From Synergistaceae bacterium (GTDB lineage: Bacteria; Synergistota; Synergistia; Synergistales; Synergistaceae), in the NCBI GenBank assembly GCA_031269875.1, contig JAISYM010000072.1:1-45241 (forward strand): a stretch of 45,241 nucleotides of DNA, read 5' to 3'. A model generated the notes under the pieces. It did no database searches. It worked only from the letters and a program-made list of their open reading frames with translations, and had not been told where the DNA came from. Position numbers and translations under genes: made by a program. Positions 31,920 to 39,916 of the stretch are shown here, piece by piece; the first letter of the stretch is position 1, and each line of letters opens with the position of its first letter.

Positions 31920-34468
31920 AATCGCGTAGTAGATATAAATTGCCGCGATGGATTTACGGCCATATCGCGGCGGTCATGGTCATGCTCCTCACATCTTCCG
32001 GGCCGGCACAGGCTGTTTCGTTCGACTTGACGGCGCTGGAGAGCGATTACTTGTCCGAACTCCGCGAGAAGCCCCTTGTCCTCGCTTACTCTTTTGACTT
32101 GCTGTACTCGGCTTACGAAGGAGAGGAACATGGGATGCTCCTGCCCTTGATTGATTTCATGCGGAATCAGCTCGGCATCGAACTCCGCCTGCGGAAAACC
32201 GCCTGGAAAGACGCGTTCACTGCCGTCGAGGATGGGGCGGTCGATTTTCTCGGCATCGTCTCTCTCCCCGAAGCCAAAAAACGGAAGTACATCACGAGCG
32301 GTCCGATTTTTTACACAAGCGCTCAAATAGTCACCGCCGTCGAACGCCCGCTTGGAAGCGAACTAGCTTTGCGCAACAAAAAGGTCGGCCTTCTCATCGA
32401 GAATATCGCGAGAGATGGGATAACCTCGTACCTCCATCCCGACGGAGCGGTTCTTTATTACGAGTCTATGCCCGCGCTGCTCGACGCGCTTCAAACCGGA
32501 GAGATAGACTGCATCCTTGCGCTCAACAACACCGAGATCGAAATCATAAGCCGGCCCGGAGTCCGCCATGAGTTCGCCGACCAGAATTTCAAGACCGCGC
32601 AGTACCTCGTCACGGCGAATGAGGATCTGAAACCGCTTATGGATATACTCAACCGCTTTTTAGGCTCTCCCGAGGGCGGTGCGCTGCGAGCGGCGGTTGA
32701 GAGAGCCAGGATAGACGCAATCATTTTCTCGGCAAAAAAACTTTTTGCGGAGGAGATAGAATACGTCCGAAAACGCTACTCTGAGGTCAGGATGATAGAC
32801 GGAGGCGACATGTATCCCCTCAGCTTCATCGAAAATGGTGGGCGCAAAGGATTCATGCTCGAAATAAACGAGATTTTTGAAAGTTTGACTGGTATACCTC
32901 TGGTGATTCAGGATCTCGACAACTCCAACGCCAACATCAACTCCACCGCGTACCGTGTACGCTCCGGACGCACCCACTTCGCCCTGGACGCGTATACCAA
33001 CCCGGAATTCGCGCGCGATCCAAGCCTGACGTACTCGCTCCCGATATGGGTGGATAACATAAGAACGTACTCGTACCGGGACACAGGCGGGAAACCTTTG
33101 GGCAGCGCGGCGGTCGGCACGACGCTGAACGGTCTGACATACGTCAACTGGGACGTCTCACCCGGCAATCGCCCGAAGATATTCAATTCACGGACGTCTC
33201 TGCTAGACGCGCTCAAAAGAGGCCAGGTAGACGTGGCTTTCATGAGCGAAATGGCATATAACTACCAATGTACCATCTTAAGGGATTACGATCTGCGCGA
33301 GTTCGACGACACGCAGGCGCTCGTCTCCGTGAAGATGATGTGCGGAGCGCAAAATACCGTGCTGAACCGTCTGTACAACGAGGCCATACTTCTGCGCCAG
33401 GCGCTTTACCCGGATGCGCTCGACCGGTGGAAGCACATTTCGGATCGCTATAAATCCGACTACATACGGCTCCGCGAGTCCCGCAGAAGCACTCTGCAAT
33501 ACGTCGTATTCCTTGGCTCCGTTATGTTGATAACGATCCTCTACGCCTTCCGCAGACTGTCCAAATACGACAGTCAGATATCCAGGCTGATTAGAAAACA
33601 GCAGACGTTCGACCTGGCCTGGGGCGACCTTAAGACGGGAAGATTCATCAGCAAGGGCAACAATCCCATATTCAGGAACTGGGGGTTCGAGCTGAGGGAT
33701 CAGGAGAACAATATCGACGAAATGTCCAAAGCTCTCGGCAAGGACATGCGCGCCGAGTACTCCGCCGAGATGGAATACATGAAGAATCACGGTGTCGACA
33801 TGACCGTGTCTCAAAAAATGATGGTTTCTCCCAAAAATAACCGGAAGATGTATTACCGGCGCTACCTCCATTACCTGAACGATCACGAGTTCATGGAGTG
33901 CCTGCAGGACGTGACGGAGGAAATTGACAGCCTCAATACGCTCAGCACCGCGGCCGCCACGGACTTTCTGTCGAAACTGCTGACGAGGGGCGCTATGAAC
34001 GACAAGCTCCTTCAAAAATGCGGGGAGCTTACGGACGGCGCGGGGCGTGCGTTCCTCATTATGATAGATATAGACGACTTCAAGAAGGTAAACGATGTTT
34101 ACGGGCACGACGCCGGAGACGATGTGTTGAAGAACGTCTCGTCTATAATCAAGGAGACCGTCGGCGCGGACGGAATGACAGCCCGCTGGGGCGGCGAGGA
34201 ATTTCTGGTGATGCTGAACTGCGCCGATATAGACGCGGCGGAGAAGCGCGCCTGGGCGATAGTCTCCGCGGTGGAGGCGTCGGAAGTGCGCATCTGCGGG
34301 ACTGAAAAGATCATAAAAACTACGGTATCGGCGGGAATGGCCGAATTACACCCCGGGAAACACTACAGCACTTCCGTGACCTTTTCCGACAAAGCCCTGT
34401 ACGACGCCAAGCGCAGCGGGAAAAACACCGTTCGCGTATGGAATCCTCATTTGAAGCAGAGCATATGA
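31916..34468 (+). CDS. Diguanylate cyclase receptor with two periplasmic solute-binding domains
   Basis: 850 residues: signal peptide/anchor (about 1-33, ending GPAQA); two tandem SBP_bac_3-like periplasmic domains (about 40-270, with TAWKDAFTAVEDGAVDFLG; and 275-500, with LLDALKRGQVDVAFMSE); one membrane helix (about 527-548); a PAS-like linker; and a GGDEF domain with ATDFLSKLLTRGAM, FLIMIDIDDFKKVNDVYGHDAGD and RWGGEEF. The active-site GGEEF is intact; the RxxD product-inhibition site upstream of it is absent. It would make c-di-GMP in response to periplasmic ligands such as amino acids. ATG 31916 is chosen over GTG 31907 because it overlaps the leader ORF stop. Confidence 0.88.
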   Translation: MKSRSRYKLPRWIYGHIAAVMVMLLTSSGPAQAVSFDLTALESDYLSELREKPLVLAYSFDLLYSAYEGEEHGMLLPLIDFMRNQLGIELRLRKTAWKDAFTAVEDGAVDFLGIVSLPEAKKRKYITSGPIFYTSAQIVTAVERPLGSELALRNKKVGLLIENIARDGITSYLHPDGAVLYYESMPALLDALQTGEIDCILALNNTEIEIISRPGVRHEFADQNFKTAQYLVTANEDLKPLMDILNRFLGSPEGGALRAAVERARIDAIIFSAKKLFAEEIEYVRKRYSEVRMIDGGDMYPLSFIENGGRKGFMLEINEIFESLTGIPLVIQDLDNSNANINSTAYRVRSGRTHFALDAYTNPEFARDPSLTYSLPIWVDNIRTYSYRDTGGKPLGSAAVGTTLNGLTYVNWDVSPGNRPKIFNSRTSLLDALKRGQVDVAFMSEMAYNYQCTILRDYDLREFDDTQALVSVKMMCGAQNTVLNRLYNEAILLRQALYPDALDRWKHISDRYKSDYIRLRESRRSTLQYVVFLGSVMLITILYAFRRLSKYDSQISRLIRKQQTFDLAWGDLKTGRFISKGNNPIFRNWGFELRDQENNIDEMSKALGKDMRAEYSAEMEYMKNHGVDMTVSQKMMVSPKNNRKMYYRRYLHYLNDHEFMECLQDVTEEIDSLNTLSTAAATDFLSKLLTRGAMNDKLLQKCGELTDGAGRAFLIMIDIDDFKKVNDVYGHDAGDDVLKNVSSIIKETVGADGMTARWGGEEFLVMLNCADIDAAEKRAWAIVSAVEASEVRICGTEKIIKTTVSAGMAELHPGKHYSTSVTFSDKALYDAKRSGKNTVRVWNPHLKQSI

Positions 34469-34494
34469 TTGAGCCGCGGCTGACCGGAACGCGG

Positions 34495-34520
34495 GAGAGG
34501 CGTCAATATTGACGTCCCTC
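34495..34520. promoter_or_regulatory. Palindrome upstream of carA
   Basis: A perfect 14-bp palindrome CGTCAATATTGACG (34501-34514) within a 26-bp imperfect one (11 of 13 arm pairs). It lies just upstream of the putative carA -10 and is not followed by a T-run, so it looks like a protein-binding site rather than a terminator. Confidence 0.5.
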
Positions 34521-34535
34521 AAACGCGGTCGTCTG

Positions 34536-34544
34536 TGGTAAAAT
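34536..34544 (+). promoter_or_regulatory. Extended -10 promoter for carAB
   Basis: TGG followed by TAAAAT (34539-34544). The TTGACG at 34509-34514 is 24 bp away, too far for a standard -35. The leader to carA is about 50 nt, too short for a classical PyrR attenuator. Confidence 0.4.
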
Positions 34545-34600
34545 GTAATTATTGGATAAAATAAATTAAACTAATGAACAGGAATTGAGAGGTGTTTTTT

Positions 34601-35701
34601 TTGGCAGAGGCGGTCTACTTGGTTTTGTCGAACGGCCGAATATTTGAGGGACGCCCGTTCGGCGCTTCGAACGAGTCCGGGGAAGCTGTCGGGGAGGTCG
34701 TCTTTACGACAGGGATGACGGGATACCTGGAGACTCTGACCGATCCGAGTTATCACGGTCAGATAGTTGTTCAAACATTCCCGCTGATTGGAAATTACGG
34801 CGTAATACCGGATGATTTTGAGAGTGTGAAGGCTCAGCCCAAGGGCTATGTCGTGCGGGAATTGTGTCCGAAACCCTCGAACTTCCGAAGCCGAGGCGAC
34901 TTGAACGCGTTTTTGGCCGAGAGCGGAATAACCGGAATCAGCGGTGTTGATACCCGCGCGCTGACCCGGATTATACGGGAATCGGGAACGATGAACGGCG
35001 TGATAACGGGTGACCCTCAAAATGTAGACCTTGAAGAGTTGAAGGGCTTTTACATTCGCGACGCGGTCGCAAACGTATCCGCTAAGGAGATTGCCGTATT
35101 CGGGGCGAGCGACTATGAAAGGACCGTCGTGCTGTGGGACTTCGGCGCTAAGGAGAACATCATAAGGTCCCTCGCCGCGCGCGGCTGCCGCGTGATAAGG
35201 GCGCCTCACAGTTTGAGCGCGGAGGAGATACTTTCCTACGAACCGGATGGAGTCATGCTGACAAACGGCCCCGGAGACCCTTCGGACAACGTCGGCATCG
35301 TGAAAGAGCTCAAGAAACTCATGGCCCGCCGGGTTCCTACGCTTGGAATATGCCTTGGGCATCAGCTATTGGCGCTCGCGATGGGGGGAACTACCGAAAA
35401 GCTGAAATACGGACACAGAGGCGCGAATCAGCCTGTGAGGGACGAGAAGACCGGCCGCGTCTCGATAACCACACAGAACCACGGTTACGCCGTAGTCCCT
35501 CAGAGCATAGATCGCAACGTCGCGAAGGTTCGCTACGTCAACGCGAATGACGGAACCTGCGAGGGCATAGATTACAGCGCTATTCCGGCCTTCACCGTAC
35601 AGTTTCACCCGGAGGCGGCGGCAGGGCCGAGGGACACGTCCTTCCTTTTCGACCGTTTCATTAATATGATGGATAGGGGGGCAGGCGTCAATGCCGCTTG
35701 A
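34601..35701 (+). CDS. carA: Carbamoyl-phosphate synthase small subunit
   Basis: Glutaminase subunit that supplies ammonia to CarB for carbamoyl phosphate, the precursor of pyrimidines and arginine. The 366 residues have the N-terminal CPSase domain (SNGRIFEGRPFGA, VFTTGMTGYLETLTDPSYHGQIV) and a class I glutamine amidotransferase: Cys251 in LGICLGHQLL, with His336 and Glu338 in QFHPEAAAGP. Start TTG 34601 is used because GAGAGGTG sits 6 nt upstream; the GTG at 34592 lies inside that site. A run of eight T bases separates the two. It overlaps carB by 11 nt. Confidence 0.95.
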   Translation: MAEAVYLVLSNGRIFEGRPFGASNESGEAVGEVVFTTGMTGYLETLTDPSYHGQIVVQTFPLIGNYGVIPDDFESVKAQPKGYVVRELCPKPSNFRSRGDLNAFLAESGITGISGVDTRALTRIIRESGTMNGVITGDPQNVDLEELKGFYIRDAVANVSAKEIAVFGASDYERTVVLWDFGAKENIIRSLAARGCRVIRAPHSLSAEEILSYEPDGVMLTNGPGDPSDNVGIVKELKKLMARRVPTLGICLGHQLLALAMGGTTEKLKYGHRGANQPVRDEKTGRVSITTQNHGYAVVPQSIDRNVAKVRYVNANDGTCEGIDYSAIPAFTVQFHPEAAAGPRDTSFLFDRFINMMDRGAGVNAA

Positions 35702-38700
35702 TCCGAACATACGCAGGGTGCTGGTGATAGGTTCCGGGCCGATAGTGATCGGCCAGGGAGCCGAATTCGATTACGCCGGTACCCAAGCCTGCCGCGCCCT
35801 GAAAGAGGAGGGGCTGGAGATAGTGCTTGTGAACTCGAACCCAGCCACTATTATGACCGACTCGACGACCGCTGACGCCATCTACATCGAGCCGCTGACC
35901 ACGACTGTGTTGAAAAGGATAATAAAAAAGGAAAAACCGGACGGTCTCCTGCCGACGTTAGGCGGGCAAATCGGCCTCACGCTGGCGATGAAGCTGGCAA
36001 AGGAGGGCTTTTTGGAGCGAAACGGAGTGCGCCTTCTCGGCGCCAAGCCGGACACGATCGACAGAGCGGAGGATCGCAGGCTTTTCAAGGAGACCATGCA
36101 GAAGATCGGGCAGCCCGTGATACCGTCGAAGGTCGTGGAAAACGTGGAGGACGCCGCCGCTTTCGCTTGCGAGATCGGTTACCCGGTAATAGTGCGCCCC
36201 GCTTTCACGCTTGGCGGGACCGGGGGCGGCATGGCCGGCGACGAGGAGAACCTCAGGCATATCGCGCGCGACGGGCTTCGCCTGTCTCCGATAACGCAGA
36301 TTCTCGTTGAGAAATCCGTCGCGGGATGGAAGGAAATCGAGTTCGAGGTCATGCGCGACTCCGCAGCCAATGTCATAGCGGTTTGCAGCATGGAAAACTT
36401 CGATCCCGTGGGCATTCACACCGGCGACAGCATAGTAGTCGCTCCCGCTCTCACGCTGGCCGATATGGAATATCAGATGCTCCGTACCGCCGCGCTCTAT
36501 ATCATCACGGAGCTCGAAATAGAGGGCGGCTGCAACTGCCAGTTTGCCCTCGACCCCGACAGCTTCGAGTATGCCGTCATAGAGGTGAACCCGAGAGTGT
36601 CGAGATCCTCCGCGCTGGCGTCTAAAGCGACCGGATACCCCATTGCGAAGGTGGCCGCCAGAATAGCGGTCGGTTTCACGCTGGACGAGATACAAAACGC
36701 CGTTACCGGCAAGACCTGCGCCTGTTTCGAGCCGACACTGGACTACGTCGCGCTCAAGTTCCCCCGCTGGCCGTTCGACAAGTTTTCCGGGGCGCCGCGC
36801 TCCATAGGCACTCAGATGAAGGCAACGGGAGAGGTCATGTCGCTTGCCGCAAGCTTTGAAGCCGCCCTCATGAAGGCCGTTCGGGGTGCGGAAATTCATC
36901 AGCAGACACTTTACCTCTCTAAACTGGAGGATTGCTCCGACGGCGATTTGCTTAAATCAATAGAAACCGCGACTGACGAGAGATTGTTTCAGATCTTCGA
37001 GGCGCTCCGCAGGGGCGTCACCAGCCAGAGGATTCATGGGATCACGAAGATCGACCTCTGGTTCCTCGAAAAGCTGCGCAATCTCGTCCTGTATGAAGCA
37101 AGTCTCCGGGATGGCGGCCTCACGGAGGAGGCGTATATGGAGGGCAAGCGTTTGGGCTACCCCGACTCCGTGCTGGAAAAAATCTCAGGATGCGCGGTAA
37201 CGCGTCATCTGTCCGCCTCTTATAAGATGGTAGACACGTGTGCGGGGGAATTCGCGGCCGTCACCCCGTACTTCTACGCCACGCACGACGATGAAAACGA
37301 GGCGGCGCAGGTCATAGCGAAAAGCGGCGGAAAGGGCAAGGGAACCGTAGTGGTGCTGGGTTCCGGCCCCATACGCATTGGCCAGGGGATAGAGTTCGAC
37401 TATTCGAGCGTTCACTGCGCGAGCGTCCTGAAACGGCTCGGGTACGAGGTCGTGATGATCAACAACAACCCGGAGACCGTCTCAACCGATTTCGACACGG
37501 CCGACCGCCTATACTTCGAACCGCTCGCCCAGGAGGACGTTCACGATATCCTTGAACTGGAGCGCCCTATCGGGGTGGTTGTGGCTTACGGCGGACAGAC
37601 CGCCATCAAACTCGCCGGTTTCCTTCACCAAAACGGATTCAATATCATCGGCGCCCCATTCGACAGCATCGACCTCGCGGAGGACAGAGAACGTTTCGAC
37701 TCCATGCTGGAAGAGCTCTCGATACTGCGTCCATCCGGCGAGACAGTTCGCGCCAAAGACGAGGCCATAAAGGCGGCAAATCGCCTGGAGTATCCCGTTC
37801 TTGTGCGTCCCTCTTATGTTCTGGGTGGTCAGAATATGACCATAGCCTTCTCGGACGAGGACTTGAGCGAGTACATGGATATGATCCTATCGGAAGGGAT
37901 CGACGCTCCGGTCTTGATCGACAAGTATATGAGAGGTATAGAGATTGAAGTGGACGCCGTCTGTGACGGACGAGATATTCTGATCCCCGGCATAATGGAG
38001 CATGTCGAGCGAACCGGTGTTCATTCCGGAGACTCCATCGCGGTGTACCCGGCCCTCAACATCGATGACGGCCTGATCGCCCGCATTGTGGACCACACGG
38101 GCAAAATGGCGCTGGCCATGAATATGAAGGGGCTTATAAACGTACAATATATTGTCTGCGGGGACGAATTGTACGTAATAGAGGTAAACCCACGCGCCTC
38201 CCGCACCGTTCCGTATATCAGCAAGGTAACGGGCGTTCCGCTCGTCGAGCTGGCGACCCGCGCCATGCTTGGGGAAAGCCTCCAGGATATGGGATATGGG
38301 ACGGGACTCTATAAACTCGTTCCCTACACCGCCGTTAAGGCGCCGGTATTCTCTTTCGAGAAGCTCTTGGGCGTCGACGCTCAATTGGGCCCGGAGATGA
38401 AATCCACCGGAGAGGTCTTAGGCATCGGTAAAACGCTCGAAGAGGCTATGTACAAGGGGCTGGTCGCGGCAGGCTATAAACTCGATCGGGACGGCGGAGT
38501 CCTGCTCACAGTCCGCGACGACGACAAGCCTGAGATAGTGGAGGTCGCGAAGAGATACGCCGCGCTGGGCTTAGCCATATACGCGACAAAGGGGACGGCG
38601 TCCGTCCTCTCCCGCGCCGGACTTCAGCCGATCGTAATACACAAGATAAGCGAGGCCTCCGACAACGTCATAACGCTGCTCGAAAGCGGAAAGGCGCGAT

Positions 38701-39746
38701 ACGTGGTGTCGACGTCTCAGAGAGGCCGTGATCCGGCAAGGGAGAGCGCACAGATTCGCGCGCTGGCCACCAGGCTCGGAATCCCGTGCCTTACGTCCAT
38801 AGATACGGCCATTGCTGTCGCGGAGAGCCTAAAGAGTCGCTACAGCGAGGAGAACATAGAGCTTGTAAATATCAACGATATGCGCGCAGGCAAGCAGACC
38901 CTCCGCTTTTGCAAGATGCACAGTTGCGGGAAGGACGACCTCTACTTCGACTGTCTGAGCGGGACCGGCCAGAACATCAGCTCGCCGGAGTCCCTCTCCA
39001 TAATGCTCGGAGACCGCAACTTCGGTGTGGGAGGGCATGGAGTTGTTATGATCGGCAGATCCGAGTGCGCGGACGCCAAGATGAGGCTCTTTAACACGGA
39101 CGGCAGCGAGGGCCTGATGAGCGCTTCCGCGGTAGCCTGCGTCGGGAAGTACCTCTACGAAAAAGGCCTTATAGAAAACCGCAGGTCAATCACGGTGGAG
39201 ACGCAGAGCGGTGTAAGGCGGCTGGAACTCCACACGAGGTATGGCGTAGCGGTTTCCGGCAGAGTAAACCTCGGCGTACCAAATTTCGACCCGCTGTCGA
39301 TACCTGTAAAACTGCCCGGCGAAAAGATTCTGGGACGCGTTGTAGATATAGGCGATGGCGTTTTTTCCATCACGTGCGTCTCGATGGGCAGTCCTCATTG
39401 CGTGATGTTCTGCGACGATCTGGAGAATACGCGCGTCGGCGTGATAGGGCCGCGAATAGAGAGAGCGCCCATATTCCCAAACAGGTCGAACGTGGAATTT
39501 GTGCAGGTGCTGGACGAAAATACGCTCAAGATGAGGATATGGGAGCGCGGGGACGGCGAGACGCCGGCATCCGGCAGCGGCGCGTGCGCCGCCGTCGTGG
39601 CGGCCGTCGAAAACGGATTTTGCGCGCGCGGACTGCCGGTGCGCGTGATTCAGAACGGCGGCGAGATGACCGTCGACTACTCCGGCAGCGAGGTTATTCT
39701 CGATTGCAAGGTTCACAAGGTATTCGAAGGTGAAGTGGAGATATAA
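35691..39746 (+). CDS. carB: Carbamoyl-phosphate synthase large subunit fused to a DapF-like domain
   Basis: 1351 residues against about 1070 for normal CarB. Residues 1-1063 are a full CarB: ATP-grasp 1 (VIGSGPIVIGQGAEFDYAG), oligomerisation domain, ATP-grasp 2 (VLGSGPIRIGQGIEFDYSS) and the allosteric MGS domain ending near residue 1063. Residues ~1066-1351 follow in the same frame and read as diaminopimelate epimerase: FCKMHSCGKDDLYFDC, DRNFGVGGHG, FNTDGSEG, VPNFDP, SMGSPHCVMF, FPNRSNVEF, WERGDGETPASGSGACAA. Both catalytic cysteines are Ser (S1144, S1294), and GND and GNPH are GKD and GSPH. CarB activity is expected; epimerase activity is not. ATG overlaps carA. Confidence 0.93.
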   Translation: MPLDPNIRRVLVIGSGPIVIGQGAEFDYAGTQACRALKEEGLEIVLVNSNPATIMTDSTTADAIYIEPLTTTVLKRIIKKEKPDGLLPTLGGQIGLTLAMKLAKEGFLERNGVRLLGAKPDTIDRAEDRRLFKETMQKIGQPVIPSKVVENVEDAAAFACEIGYPVIVRPAFTLGGTGGGMAGDEENLRHIARDGLRLSPITQILVEKSVAGWKEIEFEVMRDSAANVIAVCSMENFDPVGIHTGDSIVVAPALTLADMEYQMLRTAALYIITELEIEGGCNCQFALDPDSFEYAVIEVNPRVSRSSALASKATGYPIAKVAARIAVGFTLDEIQNAVTGKTCACFEPTLDYVALKFPRWPFDKFSGAPRSIGTQMKATGEVMSLAASFEAALMKAVRGAEIHQQTLYLSKLEDCSDGDLLKSIETATDERLFQIFEALRRGVTSQRIHGITKIDLWFLEKLRNLVLYEASLRDGGLTEEAYMEGKRLGYPDSVLEKISGCAVTRHLSASYKMVDTCAGEFAAVTPYFYATHDDENEAAQVIAKSGGKGKGTVVVLGSGPIRIGQGIEFDYSSVHCASVLKRLGYEVVMINNNPETVSTDFDTADRLYFEPLAQEDVHDILELERPIGVVVAYGGQTAIKLAGFLHQNGFNIIGAPFDSIDLAEDRERFDSMLEELSILRPSGETVRAKDEAIKAANRLEYPVLVRPSYVLGGQNMTIAFSDEDLSEYMDMILSEGIDAPVLIDKYMRGIEIEVDAVCDGRDILIPGIMEHVERTGVHSGDSIAVYPALNIDDGLIARIVDHTGKMALAMNMKGLINVQYIVCGDELYVIEVNPRASRTVPYISKVTGVPLVELATRAMLGESLQDMGYGTGLYKLVPYTAVKAPVFSFEKLLGVDAQLGPEMKSTGEVLGIGKTLEEAMYKGLVAAGYKLDRDGGVLLTVRDDDKPEIVEVAKRYAALGLAIYATKGTASVLSRAGLQPIVIHKISEASDNVITLLESGKARYVVSTSQRGRDPARESAQIRALATRLGIPCLTSIDTAIAVAESLKSRYSEENIELVNINDMRAGKQTLRFCKMHSCGKDDLYFDCLSGTGQNISSPESLSIMLGDRNFGVGGHGVVMIGRSECADAKMRLFNTDGSEGLMSASAVACVGKYLYEKGLIENRRSITVETQSGVRRLELHTRYGVAVSGRVNLGVPNFDPLSIPVKLPGEKILGRVVDIGDGVFSITCVSMGSPHCVMFCDDLENTRVGVIGPRIERAPIFPNRSNVEFVQVLDENTLKMRIWERGDGETPASGSGACAAVVAAVENGFCARGLPVRVIQNGGEMTVDYSGSEVILDCKVHKVFEGEVEI

Positions 39747-39793
39747 GGAAAGGTTGATTGATGAGTCAAAACGCCGTTTTGCCGTTTTCGGAA

Positions 39794-39855
39794 GCGAGGC
39801 GCCTAAAGGGTTTAAATCTTCACCCTTCAGGCCTCTCGCAATAAATGGGGTTTTT
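39794..39855 (+). terminator. Imperfect hairpin with T-run after carB
   Basis: Arms 39794-39811 and 39822-39839 pair at 15 of 18 positions around a 10-nt loop; T5 follows at 39851-39855 after an 11-nt gap. It may terminate carAB, though the gap before the T-run weakens it. It contains the first repeat unit of 39814-39846. Confidence 0.45.
39814..39846. repeat. Tandem intergenic repeat, copy 1
   Basis: A 33-base unit from AAATCTTCACCC to CGCAATAAAT, repeated 45 nt later and related to 17868-17896. Upstream in the same gap (39768-39780) is the small palindrome AAAACG-C-CGTTTT. Confidence 0.8.
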
Positions 39856-39858
39856 ATT

Positions 39859-39894
39859 AAATCTTCACCCTTTAGTAGGCCTCTCGCAATAAAT
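39859..39894. repeat. Tandem intergenic repeat, copy 2
   Basis: 36 bases identical to copy 1 apart from a 3-nt insertion and one substitution. It lies just upstream of dnaG; no gene is seen in the 170-bp gap 39747-39916. Confidence 0.8.
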
Positions 39895-39916
39895 CGGGCT
39901 TCCCGTAAGGGCGCAC

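Noticed and set aside
31796-32326. 176-codon minus-strand ORF upstream of the class V aminotransferase
   Set aside because: It overlaps the signal peptide and first binding domain of the GGDEF receptor and shows no domain pattern of its own.
35958-36899. Long minus-strand ORF (313 codons) opposite carB
   Set aside because: Antisense shadow in GC-rich sequence; composition is unlike a protein family and carB motifs cover the same bases. The same reasoning applies to the antisense ORFs at 33278-34108, 9595-10458 and 37887-38384.
38880-39746. Separate dapF gene starting at the internal Met1064 codon
   Set aside because: No ribosome-binding site lies at the right distance and the frame is continuous with carB, so a fusion is the simpler reading.
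39768-39894. Possible CRISPR array
   Set aside because: Only two direct repeats, a spacer of about 12 bases and no cas genes; this is a tandem intergenic repeat.
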